A DNA stretch of 64,000 bases, from positions 10,477,501-10,541,500 of the forward strand of contig SMMW01000585.1 of assembly GCA_004794655.1 (NCBI GenBank), written 5' to 3'. This DNA is from Marisa cornuarietis (lineage: Eukaryota; Mollusca; Gastropoda; Architaenioglossa; Ampullariidae). The notes under the pieces were generated by a model. It ran no database searches. It was not told the DNA's origin and was given only the letters and a program-made list of their open reading frames with translations. Shown here piece after piece: positions 49,576 through 60,273 of the stretch. The position numbers were made by a program, and so were the translations under genes. Every line of letters begins with the position of its first letter. The first letter of the stretch is position 1.

Positions 49576-50569
49576 TCGGATACTTTTTTGTTTTTGTTTT
49601 ATTCTCGTTTTGATATGTACTCATTTCTTGTTATGGAGAACGTGTGTGTGTGTGTGTGCCTGCAGGTATGTTTTAACTTGTAAGCTCGACAAGTGTTCGT
49701 AAGACACACCGGTGGCTAGCTTAGGGTTAGCTTGTGTCAATGTGTGTTTTAACGTGTTGTGTTAACATCTGTGATTAAGATAGCATTGGGGTTTGGGCAA
49801 GGGTTAAGTTTAGGGTTAGGGATATGAATTTGCTGCTGATGAAATGAACAGAGAAACGATGGAGGTGAAGTAAGCTGGCAACCGATTTCGGCTGTTCGCG
49901 CATGCGTAGAACAGGCAGGTCACTGAAGTCGGTGCTAAACTAAGTCGCTGGCTGGTTGTGGAGGGGGAGTTGTAGGGGCAGAGGCAGGAGCAGCCATGCA
50001 ACAAAGCTTGTGCGGAGGGACAGTGTTTATCATCGCTGCTTTCTTTGCACGTGCTGTCCATCGTACCCCTCTTCCACCACCACTCCATCCTGACAGTGGA
50101 TCTTTCATTCTCTCGGTAAAGGTGAAGAGGCCTTGTGGCATTTTGTAGAACCTGATGACGTGCGAGCAGGTTACTGCGCAATACCTCGGTTCTTTGAAGG
50201 TCCTCCTCAAGATGTCACTGCGCACTATTGACTCTTCCAATCAAAGACTTCATTGATGTAAACCAACGTGAAGAAGTATGAACACAATTCCACAAGAGTT
50301 GTCCAAATAATAAAACAATTTAGCTAATCTCGTGGGTGAGGATAGGGAGGGGGCGGTAGAAACCCAGGATACACAGAGGTAGAGAGAGAGAGAGAATAAG
50401 AGGGATGTAAATAATTTTTATTTTAGAGAGAGTGTGTGTGTGATATCTCGAATGAGCATGTGTTTTGTTTAGGTGAAAGGAAACTTCTTTTGGAATATCA
50501 GTATTTTCAGAGCTGTCGACCAGTTATGCCCTTTGATTTAGAAACCTTCAAATCCGAGAATTTGTGTTT

Positions 50570-50721
50570 TTAATTCCTTATTGTACAAAAACATTTTTTG
50601 AAACAAAAATCTTCAAGCCTGTATTTGTATTTATATTTCACTGCTCGTCTTTCTTCTAGCTCCTTGCCCACACGATGCAGACCTTTCCCTTGATAATCTG
50701 TTAATACTGTGGTAAAGATTT
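50570..50721 (-). CDS. Candidate terminal exon, minus strand, unrecognised
   Basis: On the minus strand a good acceptor (TTTTTGTCTTCCAG) precedes 50721. The following frame reads IFTTVLTDYQGKGLHRVGKE, LEERRAVKYKYKYRLEDFCF and KKCFCTIRN to a TAA. There is no recognisable domain and no upstream exon was placed. Confidence 0.22.
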
Positions 50722-51799
50722 CTGGAAGACAAAAAGTCTCATCAGCGTAATAACATGCAGGCATATTTAGTCCAAAAACTGGGGCGATAATCAGATGTCG
50801 GATTCACCAAACACGGCAAACCGCATTTTGCTAGGAAATGTGAACATGAACACTCAGCATATGATGAAGCCATTCATAACGATTTGCAAAATAGAGGTAA
50901 GATTAAAGAGCTACTTGTGAGAAAGGGAAAATTACATAAACCGACAGTTTTGTATACTTTTTCAAGGTTTATAACACACGAACCGATGAAGGAAAGAGAA
51001 GGAGAAATAATTTTCTGACGATGAAGGTCGATCAAGATCGCCTCAAAAGGCATTTCGTTCTGCGGAGGAGGGAGGAAATATGCCTATTGTGATGCTTAAT
51101 TCTTTACTTATATCATCAATATAAAGTTTCATATTCTCGTTCGTGCTTTCCCATATAGAAGGGTAAGTCCGGCTAGATAATGTCAATACGTTTATGTGCT
51201 GTGAGATGTTTATGGCAAAGTTTCAAGATTTCCCCCTTCTTTTATGTAACTGTAACTACAGTTAAATCTTTCACGCTGATAACGCTAAGCGCACATGCAA
51301 TGAGGTAAACAGCCTTAGAGACATCAACAGTGAGTACATGATGCAGGTAACCGGCGAGCATGCAAAAACTGACTGACGACCTCTTTGTTGTTAGAAAGCA
51401 GCAATAAACCTTCAAGGAAGGGATGCCATAGTTATGTGTAAACGAAAGATTATCTGCATTAGATACTGGTACAGAAGATGTTCCGTGCAACCGAAAAAAA
51501 AAAATTCCTTACATCTCCTAACATCCACTCCCCCATTCTTTGTCTCTTTTTCGTCACCACAAGCCTCTTAGGTTCTGCCTTGCAGGAAGGAAAACTTAAA
51601 CCAAAGTTCTGATTTTGTCTCGGTGACCTGTAAATTGCGTCTTAACAAGATTTTCTGCAAAACAGGAAGCAGACATGCAAGGCCGCCGCTATGCTGGGCT
51701 GTGCCCTAGAGGCGAAAGACACGTGCTGTGTCCCACCTTACTTTCCCCACCTAACCCACCCAAAATGTCACAAAATAAAGCACATTGGGCAATTAATTT

Positions 51800-53290
51800 G
51801 TATGTTCTGGTCATCAAATTGAAGCTTAAAATTTTCCTTTCCATTTTGCTGTGTAAAGAATTATTCTAGTGATCCTGTCTTGTCCTGCTCAGTGGATATA
51901 GTGGCCAGCCCAACCAATCTTACAGCATATTGATATCTCGTCCATCAACATGCCTACAGCATATTCTTTGAAGGAAAGTGAACCTTTTCGAGTTGACACT
52001 TTAGACATCGCTTGAATATCGCAGAAATGTATTTGATTAACACTGTGAATTTTTGGAGATTCATTTACCTTATGCGTAGTGATGGTGTTAGATTTTTCTT
52101 AATGTTGCTTGCCTATTTTTAATTTACTGCACGACTTAATTTGATTGTTTTACACTGATTAAATCCTGCTTATGTAATCTGTCTTTGGAGTACTGATATT
52201 GTATTGTGCACTTTTATGAGAATAAATACTAGTTGCAATTAAAAAAAACATTCTGAGGGTCTAAACTTCCTAACCAACTAAAAAAAAAATCTTGTAGCAT
52301 CATTGACTTCCGCTTTGAGAAACTAAGTTTTTTACTAGCTACAAAAACTGGCAAGGTCAGTAACAGTCTGAAGGACACCGCACACGTGAAACAATTTCTG
52401 ATGATTTATACTGAGCAATAAAGATTAGAACTTCTTTTTTTGGGATTCATTTTATTCTTGAAAAGCCTACTGCTGCATTGAGATTGCAAATCATATCATT
52501 ACAATCCTCACTGGTATTATGCAAGCCTAAGTAACAGATAGGTATTTCAGTATTTGTAATATAAATGGGTAGCAAATATACAGAATAATATCTTTTTCTG
52601 TAAGATCGTTCCCCTTTGACGGCACCGTTCTTTCCTTACACACTCCTGAAAAACACATGGAAAACACAAGGAAAGAGGAAGGGAAAGAAAGACATGGAAA
52701 AGGCGAGAGAAAGAACAAAATGTGGTAGATGAAGACATATTCCAGTCTTTGGTGTCACCAAATCTTTGTTTTCTTTATTGCAGTAGCTCAAAGGGAGAGA
52801 TATCAATACTGGGGTTTTCATCTTTGATGACATCAGCGGTCTTAAAGCAGTCGTTCAAAGCACGGCTTCCACCTCTGTCAGTCGCATCCATCTATCTCAT
52901 TACTTTTGCCATCTTTATATCTTTCCAGACGATATTTGATGATGTATTTAGCATTGCATCTTTTTATAGTTTAAAAAACGAGTTTTAAAAATGTTTCATT
53001 AACGAAAATTAATAAGAACATGTTGGTTGAACGCCGCGAGATATTTCTGTCATTCGGAAAGCTTTAAGTTTAAGCAGGATTTAATGATGTTGCGCTTGGA
53101 AGTGTGAAATAAACAACAAAGTTAATGGAGCTTCTTTGCATGAATTATGAGCAGTCACACAATTCCCTAATGGCATTTGTCACTTTTAAAAGTGCAGACC
53201 CCCTCCCCTCCAACCGACACCCTCAGTTCTTATTTCCTAGTTCGCCTAATGGTGAAACACGGTCTGTGGATATACTGCAAAGGAAGGATT
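51800..53290 (+). repeat. Old direct duplication, copy B
   Basis: Counterparts in the same order are TCAGTGGATATAGTGGCCA, GAGAAACTAAGTTTTTTACT, ACAAAAACTGGCAAGG, ACACATGGAAAACACAAGGA, TTTGATGACATCAGCGGTCT, CTCATTACTT, TCTTTCCAGACGATAT, GAGATATTTCTGTCA, GGAAGTGTGAAATAAACAAC and CTAGTTCGCCTAAT. Copy B is longer by about 370 bases near 51925-52300, an insertion ending in A-rich runs. Confidence 0.75.
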
Positions 53291-54671
53291 GTGAGTGCGT
53301 AGATTCAACCCCTTCCACCCCATTCAACAACATCGACATTTTTTTTTCTATGTGTAGAATGTACTTAACTGCAGCGATGTCGGGGCAGTGGTAAGTGAAA
53401 CTGCTGGCACGGCACAGTACGTGAATTCTTATGACTGACATACGAGTAAGTATGTGGCGCAGGATATAGTTTATGAAGGATGAAGTCGTCAGCTTAGGGA
53501 TATTTTAGTGCTGTGTCATGCAGATGTTGGATGCGTAGAGACTGAGTGGATTGTTCTTGCGGTTGTGTTGTCGACAACAATGGATTGTAGTCATTGTACG
53601 CTCTCGAACACAAAATGTCAGCCATATGGGATACCGTTACTGCCGCGGGTCATTAATTGTCCACTTATAAGATAAAGTTTATGAAGCTTATAAGTTTTTA
53701 AGACAAGCTTTATATTTCTTTTTAAGGCCAGCGAGACATGGGTTAAGGATCGAGAGACAAACGCACACACAAACCTCGTCTCTACAGCTGTTGCTATGAA
53801 CATTGATGCTTGCGCAAAATTAGATAGGGAAACTGGAGCACAGAAGAGAGATAAATAAAAATAGCTGGAGGATTATCGGCACACGTGACAGCATGCTAAC
53901 CATATGGAGTTTCCCAGAGAAGACCGTCTAGCTAGCACAGAATGCCCAAGTGAAGAAGAAAGTAAAAACAAGCAGTTAAAGTGGATGTAGAAGGAAACAG
54001 AAATATTTGGTGGTAGGGAGAGATTGGGTGGGGGAAGAGAGTAGCAAAAGGACTCTGCTATTTCCATAGAAAGTTGATCATGTGGGTACAGACTAATAGC
54101 TAGGAAGGTTTAAAAAAAAAGTGAAGGTAAGATGAAAAAGAAGCAGCGCTAATAAAGGCCTGCCTTTCCTTATCACGGCTGCTGTCTAATCTACAGTTGT
54201 TATTACGCTCTGAAGATCAGAGCAACGTACCTCAACAGAAACCGGCATTTACATTGTATAGCATTCCTCCTAGTCATAGCCAGGTTTCTAGCGAGATGCA
54301 GACCCATTGTGCTCCGGCTCTTGGATCTTTCTTTGGTCATCTTATCAAAGAAAGAAACATTGATGGAGATGCTAAAGACGGGAGAGGTTGAAGAATCGTA
54401 GTGAGGAACACTACTTCTTGCTCTTGACCTAGCATGAAATTTCAAAATACAGCAGGTGACTAATGGCAGTAGTACAGTACAGTACAGTCATGTGGTGAGA
54501 CAGTTTCCTACATACCCTCTCTCATCCCACTACTAAAGTGCCTATTTTTCAGGAACTGGGCATGCTTGTGTCGCTGTGATTGGAGAAGGGGGTAAGGGTA
54601 AACAGAGATAATGTAGTGGTGGGGGTGGTGCTGGTAGAAACTCTTACCAGGTGTTACAGCTGGATAGTTTG

Positions 54672-54698
54672 TGGTCATTTAAGGTCACAGTGACCTTA
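54672..54698. promoter_or_regulatory. Composite nuclear receptor element (DR4 plus perfect IR3 palindrome)
   Basis: AGGTCA at 54682-54687, spacer CAG, TGACCT at 54691-54696 form the exact consensus oestrogen-response-type palindrome, and symmetry extends to 19 bp (54680-54698). TGGTCA at 54672-54677 lies four bases upstream in direct orientation, making a DR4 with one mismatch. It sits about 1.3 kb before the first identified coding exon of the nuclear receptor gene. Binding is inferred from sequence alone. Confidence 0.55.
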
Positions 54699-54776
54699 TG
54701 GATACACTTTGAGCAGGTGAAATGTACTTTAGATAGCATTTAGTCCCTGCAAATCTTCTGTTTATTCAGAAACATG

Positions 54777-54810
<34 letters not shown>

Positions 54811-54811
54811 G
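54777..54811. repeat. (TG)n(AG)n microsatellite
   Basis: About 11 TG units followed by AG units, 80 bases downstream of the AGGTCA palindrome. Confidence 0.9.
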
Positions 54812-55971
54812 TCTAAAAAACAAACAAACAAACAAACCGTATTTTCGTTTCAAAGCTGTGATGACCTGATTTAGAAGGCACTGCTGCATAACCAGAGGCT
54901 CAGTGAGCACAAGACAGTGCACAGTGGAAAACTCGGTCAAGTACTCAGATCTGACTATCTGTGTTACATGTGAGTGCTGCGTCGGAGAAGAGAGCTTGTG
55001 CTCTTGAGACCTTGATCAGTGAGCGGCTGGCTGGTGGCATGTGACCTGCTGCAGGCATGTTGAACCCCCTGGTTGTCTTCATTTTTCTTCTTGTCATAGC
55101 TACTACCAGAAGAAAATGGACTAAGTCTGCACCCAGCACTCGGCTACAGTTTGCCTTGTGTGACTGCCTTGAATCAGGGCATCTGTGGGCCGTAGGCAGG
55201 TTAGGCTACAAGCAGGCAGAGTAAATGATTCAGAGTTGACATGCATGGTACCTGGTGTTATGACATTGTGGTGGAGTTTTAAAGGCATAGAGACTCAGAT
55301 TTTATTGGGTTATCTATGTCAGAAAAGCAAGGAGTTCGAAGATGAGAACGGAGGGAATAAATGTGGTGCAGAATTTCAACATCTTGAGATAGGTTAATTT
55401 GAAATGTATACAGTTATTTTTAGAAAAATGTTATATGGGGTGTACACTTTAGGACAGTCTCCAAAATTTGGAGAAATAATCTTTTAAAATTCATTTCTGT
55501 GACAGAATTGATTGTTTCTACTTTGGGATTTATTTCACAAGCATTATGTTTTGAGCTGTACTGTGACAGCTTACAATGATTCTCCCTGATTCTCTTATTG
55601 ATTTGTGCATATTCACATACACTCCAGTGGACACACACACACAACTGAATGCTCTTTCCAGAAGCCTGCGTAATGCTAATGACAAGAAATAAGACATGAT
55701 GGGATCACTGCCATATTTTACAATTTATTTGTGCAAATTGCTGTATTATAGTGTGTTTAAAAAAACCCTCTGGTTTTTTTTTCCTTTTATGTCCATGGCA
55801 GTTAGAAGTGCTGGACACAGTATGGTCCAAAGATATGCTCCATTATATATATGACAGGGCAACTGCATTCATCAGGGGCTTGACCTGTAATTGTATTATT
55901 AGTGAAACTCTCATTTTTCTTAAACTTATTGCTGAATATTCATCCTTGTGGCTGTTCTTTTTTAATTGTAG

Positions 55972-56274
55972 GTTGCAAGATGAAGGACATTAGTGTTATG
56001 TGCTCTCAAGAGGAGGTAATTCCAGCAGAAGTTTCAACTTACTCACCTTGCATGCCTTCATATTCGCCATCTCAGCCTGGGAATTATTCAAGCCTGCCTG
56101 TTAGTACCGACTCATCATGCAAGGAGATGTCACCCGATGCTGCTCCACACACAGCATCTTTTACAAGTGACTTGTCATCAAACTTCCCCATCATGAAGAC
56201 TGAGCCACTGTCACCACTACTTACAGTTATCTGTGATTGTGAGGTCATTGAAGCATCAGTACTGGCGAAAACAG
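55972..56274 (+). other. Nuclear receptor exon 1 of the seven identified (start and A/B region)
   Basis: Acceptor TTTAATTGTAG ends at 55971 and donor ACAG/GTATAA follows 56274. ATG at 55980 is eight bases into the exon, so at least one 5' exon must lie upstream. It encodes residues 1-98 plus one base. The peptide is rich in Ser, Pro and Thr and contains MKTEPLSP at 72-79, which fits the phosphorylation-dependent SUMO motif (hydrophobic-K-x-E-x-x-S-P). Confidence 0.85.
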
Positions 56275-59200
56275 GTATAAACCCACAAGCTGGTACATTC
56301 TAATCTTGTATGATTTGTAATTGCCATAATATTCATGTGTGTAGGACTATAGAAGGCTTAAAACATCCCGACTTTCTCCTGCAATATTTAAAACTTGTTA
56401 ATACTAACTAGAGCACCAAAGAAAACATGGAAAAAATAGCCCTTTTCATAACCACAGAAAAACTTGACGTTGGACAGACATGGTCCCTAGAATACTGCCC
56501 CCCCCCAAAAAAAAAAGACTACGTTCAATAAGCTTGTATATCTGTTTCTCACACATGAGTACCCACAAAGTCTGTTCATTCTTCTGAAATTTCTGTGCAC
56601 TTTCTTTTCACATCAGGTATTGTTATAAGCATGGCAAGCATATATATATACAAAGTGTGACATTGTGCTATTTAACTAAACCCTTTTGGCATCTTGGTAA
56701 GATTCACAAATTTTTGTCCCTAACAATTGCTAGCAATTCCAGTGCTATTTCTTTTTAGCTGAGATTATTGCAGTGCAGTTCTCATTGAATTACCTGATGA
56801 TAAATTGAATAGACTTAAGAGAGAATTTAGAATCATGCTGTTTGCATTATTTTGTGTAAACCTCATCATGATAGTTTTACTGAGTTGCGTTAAACATTTT
56901 GCTCATTTGCAGTCAGGGTTTCCATCCCTTTTCAATGCCTGAACTGTAACAGTTTTCTTATCTTTCCAATATTATCCACCAATATAAACTAGCAGGCACT
57001 TGGAGGTGTCAGAATGGCTCATAACTTGTCCAGTCAAAAACTCCTTGTCAACCTTTGGCAAGCAATTTTTCACAGTATTTGAGTCGATAGTTGTTGTTAC
57101 ACAAAAGATAGATGAACATTCGTACAATAGTAGTTAAATTTTTGTGAGCTTTGTCCTGTAACTTTGAGATCTTATTTTCTGGTCTGTAGCTGTTATGTGC
57201 AGATGACTGAAAAAAAATCCATTCTTTTATGTGACATAAATCACATAATTTGTGTTTTTCACAGAAGTGGGTTCATCTACCATGACCCTGTCACCAGCTC
57301 TCTCGCCACCTTCAGAGTGCCAGTCACCGGGTGTGGGGCCACTGTCACCACGGTGCAAACGATCTCTGTCCCCAGGAATGACAGTGTCAGGGAATTTGCT
57401 TCCTCCATGCCGCATCTGTCTGGATAAAGCATCAGGCTTTCACTATGGACTTAACACATGTGAAGCTTGCAAGGTGTGTACATGCACACTGTGTGAATGC
57501 ATGAGATTGCTTGCATATTTGTTTGTTCGTTATTTGTTAAATAAAGATTTAATAATGTTTTATTTTGTTCTAAATACCTTTAGCCTCATCTTTGTGTGGA
57601 TGCAGACTAGTAGTTTCACATTGTAAATGTGTTTGCACATATATTGTATGTTCATATTTTTATATATTCATATAATCATCATATTTCAAGTTAACAACAA
57701 ACTTTCATTACTGATGGATAAAATACAACTGTGTTTTCATAGCTGGCCTGCATTAGCTTTGTGGGCTTATAATTTTCTCCTATTTAAACACAATCAGCTT
57801 TTATTTCAGGGCTTTTTTAGGCGCTCCTTGAAAAGGGGAGCATCCTACGTCTGTACTCGAGATGGAAAATGTGATGTAACTGGTGAACGGAGAAATCTGT
57901 GTGGATATTGTCGCTATCAGAAGTGTATAGCTTTAGGCATGTCTAAGAAAGGTGAGCAGCTATGTCATGCTGTTAATATACTTGACCTTATTGTGTTATT
58001 CTGTTTTTATTGATGAAATTTAACCTTTCTGACAAGCTTTAAAACCTTTTAATTGCTTCCTGTCTCTTGCATGCAGCAATTAAGACTGGAAGATACACAC
58101 ATGCCAAACGGACTAGAGATACACTGGAAATCAAGAAACTCCTGAAATCTGAACATAGTCTTGAGGAAGAAGACATCAATTTTGATGAAATTGTGGAGCA
58201 GATAGTGAAGGCACATGATGAGTACATCATATCTTCAACCAAAATACCAATCAGTTTTATTCAGGATCGGCAAAAACAAAAGCTTGTGAGTAACCAGCTT
58301 AAGACACCAAATGTTACAGAAGCTGTGCTAGCCTGCTGATTTTTCTGTATCTAGATTTGGCAACAGTTTTTTTCTTACATTCTAGGAGCAGCTAAAGCAA
58401 AAGCCACAACTGATTTTTAATCGTCTTGTCATTTAGTAATAGATACCAGCCCATCTTCATGTTTGTTTGTTTGTTTGTTTATATTAACCATGAAGGAAAT
58501 CTCCAAAGTCATTTTAGGAAGATGTAAAAAAAACTTATTTATGGCCTTCATGGTTAGAGGGATTGTGGTAAAAATGCCTTTTGCTAAGTTTTATTATTAT
58601 GTTTTTCTTTTTAAGGCATTAATAAACTACTTCTTTCATAAACAGTCAGTGGGGTGTGGTAAACAGTATCCATCAGTTCATAAACTCATGGTTTTGTGTT
58701 ATTAAGATCCATGTGTTAGCTATTAATTCACATGCTTAGCGAAAGTACTTTAGGTGCATAAAGAAAAAATCAAATAGTTTGTGGTAGTCACTTCTACAGA
58801 TCAGCTGATGCAGTTATGATGTTTCACTTTTCTGTTTTCAAGGAGGAGCTCCGATTGCAACAGGAAATGTTTGGGAAGATGATCACCGTTTCCGAGGATG
58901 AGCACAAAGAAATTTATGACCTAACAGGCATTGACATCGACAACCGTGGAGAAATAATGAACTTTCATGTACGCAATTCAGAAAAGTGGATACGGGGCTA
59001 TATCTCGTTTGCTAAGCATCTGCCTGGCTTTCGGAGTTTGTCACTGAATGATCAAGCAAACCTTGTTAAATGTGAGTTTTATGTTTGACAGATGTTCACA
59101 AGCTGTACTGAAAGAAAGAACAATTAGAAGCATTCAGTATATCTCCTTCTTCATTTACTTTTAATGGGGATGAAGTTTGATGCAGAAGGGAGAATTTTTT

Positions 59201-60273
59201 TTTAGGAGTTTGGATATTTCTGCTGCTGCATTTGTCAACAACTGGGTGTGTCATTGTTAACATTTTTCAACTATTAACCCAGTATGTCAATGACAACATA
59301 TTTAAGTCAACAGATATTTTTACTGTTAATATTTCTTGGTCAACAGTCAAAACTGGTCAGCAGTTGAAATGCTTTGATCTTCTGCTCCTAACAGATGCTC
59401 GAATAGAATTCTGGTTTCTAGGCTCCTTTCCTGGGTACAGCAGTGAGCTGAATGTGGCAGTCATGCCTAACGGACGCTGTTTCACGCGGCAGGAAATGTA
59501 TAGGGTGTGGAATCCTCGGTACATAGATGTGGCCTTTGACCTGGCAAAGCTGCTAAAGAAGCTGACCATTACGCCTGAAGAGATGATCATGGTGAAGGCC
59601 ATCTGCCTGACATTTGGTGGTATGCTATTTTTAGATGGAATAGATTTTCTGCAGATGGAAAGTTCCAGATTTTCTATTTTAAAAGATGTTTTACTTTATT
59701 TCTATTTTTCATTATGCTGCCTGTTCTGCTCATGGTTAAAGAACTGATCATTTTCATTATTACAATTTGACCATCAAGGATCATTATTTTTGCATCATAC
59801 GTTGAGAAAGAATCGTCACTCTGTTCAGGAAGGTGTGCTGCAAATAAAACCTAGCATAATCAGAGGTAGAAAGACTGTTTTACAGACACTCATTATGATG
59901 TATGATTACAGTATATGAGTCAGCATTTTTTGTTGTTGTCTATTCTCTAAGAAACTGAAGAAAACCCTTGCTTTCTTGCAGCCTGTGCTATGTAAAAGTT
60001 TAAAATGGAGCTGCTGTTGTTGCAGATCGCTGCAAGATGGAAGAGCCAGAAAAGGTGAATCAAGTTCAGTGGAAGATGGTGCGTTGCCTCCTGCATTTGC
60101 TGCACCGGAGCCACCCAACACATGCAGTAGCTATGTGCACTTTTGCACGCATCATTGACTGCCTCACTGGGTTGCGTGACCTGAATGAGGCTGAGTACCA
60201 GACCATGCACAGCACACAGCTTTACGAAGTATTTCTCAAAAACCCTCTTATCATGGAAGTGTTGCCTTACTGA
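55980..60273 (+). CDS. Nuclear receptor, NR1-like orphan, seven coding exons
   Basis: A ligand-regulated or orphan transcription factor acting in the nucleus on AGGTCA-type DNA. Joining 55980-56274, 57265-57473, 57810-57951, 58077-58285, 58843-59071, 59395-59619 and 60026-60273 gives one 1557-nt frame (518 residues); all six introns (125-990 bp) are GT-AG and phases match. Residues 1-146 are a Ser/Pro-rich A/B region. The DNA-binding domain has Cys 147, 150, 164, 167 (finger 1) and 183, 189, 199, 202 (finger 2), P-box CEACKG. Residues 216-285 form the hinge. The ligand-binding domain carries the helix 3-4 signature F341-K361 (PGFRSL..NDQ..LVK), a helix 8 DRC at 437-439, and the AF-2 core LIMEVL at 511-516. 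No stop or frameshift is seen. The first Met is a choice: the frame stays open 5' through the acceptor at 55971, so coding could begin in an unseen exon. Family membership is certain; the subgroup, perhaps the lophotrochozoan NR1P group, is inference. Confidence 0.93.
57265..57473 (+). other. Nuclear receptor exon 2 (A/B end and zinc finger 1)
   Basis: Acceptor TTTTTCACAG ends at 57264; donor TGCAAG/GTGTGT follows 57473. It encodes residues 99-168, with five Ser-Pro pairs (LSP, LSPP, QSP, LSP, LSP) and then finger 1, CRICLDKASGFHYGL up to CEACK. The exon ends exactly between CEACK and GFF, so the P-box helix is split by the intron. Confidence 0.92.
57810..57951 (+). other. Nuclear receptor exon 3 (P-box helix and zinc finger 2)
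   Basis: Acceptor TTTATTTCAG ends at 57809; donor AAAG/GTGAGC follows 57951. It encodes GFFRRSLKRG and then the second finger, Cys-X5-Cys-X9-Cys-X2-Cys, followed by the RYQKCIALGM segment typical of nuclear receptors (residues 169-215). Confidence 0.95.
58077..58285 (+). other. Nuclear receptor exon 4 (C-terminal extension and hinge)
   Basis: Acceptor TTGCATGCAG ends at 58076; donor AAGCTT/GTGAGT follows 58285. Residues 216-285 begin AIKTGRYTHAKRTRDTLE, the basic C-terminal extension of the DNA-binding domain, then an acidic stretch and INFDEIVEQIVKAHDEY, which looks like helix 1 of the ligand-binding domain. Confidence 0.93.
58843..59071 (+). other. Nuclear receptor exon 5 (ligand-binding domain, helices 2-4)
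   Basis: Acceptor CTGTTTTCAAG ends at 58842; donor AAAT/GTGAGT follows 59071. Residues 286-361 include ISFAKHLPGFRSLSLNDQ, the signature of helices 3-4 with the conserved Lys and Gln used in the coactivator groove. Confidence 0.93.
59395..59619 (+). other. Nuclear receptor exon 6 (ligand-binding domain, helices 5-8)
   Basis: Acceptor CTCCTAACAG ends at 59394; donor TTTGGTG/GTATGC follows 59619. Residues 362-436 begin with the split Tyr codon (YARIEFWFLGSF). The region ends ICLTFG, which joins exon 7 as FGDRC, the usual place of the PDR/SDR motif before helix 8-9. Confidence 0.92.
60026..60273 (+). other. Nuclear receptor exon 7 (helices 9-12, AF-2, stop)
   Basis: Acceptor TTGTTGCAG ends at 60025. 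Residues 437-518 run through EEPEKVNQVQWKMVRCLLHL to a terminal helix LKNPLIMEVLPY, then TGA at 60271-60273. LIMEVL matches the AF-2 core (two hydrophobic, any, Glu, two hydrophobic), so ligand- or coactivator-dependent activation is probably retained. Confidence 0.94.

Larger units (their letters stand above)
53291..55971. other. Upstream region of the nuclear receptor gene
   Basis: No protein-coding exon is recognised. It should contain or border 5' UTR exon(s), because the first coding exon begins at a splice acceptor. The AGGTCA composite element and a TG/AG microsatellite are the only distinct features. Confidence 0.45.

Noticed and set aside
57627..57809. Extra coding sequence upstream of GFFRRSL
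   Set aside because: It is intron 2 read-through; the acceptor at 57807-57809 joins CEACK directly to GFFRR, as in all nuclear receptors.
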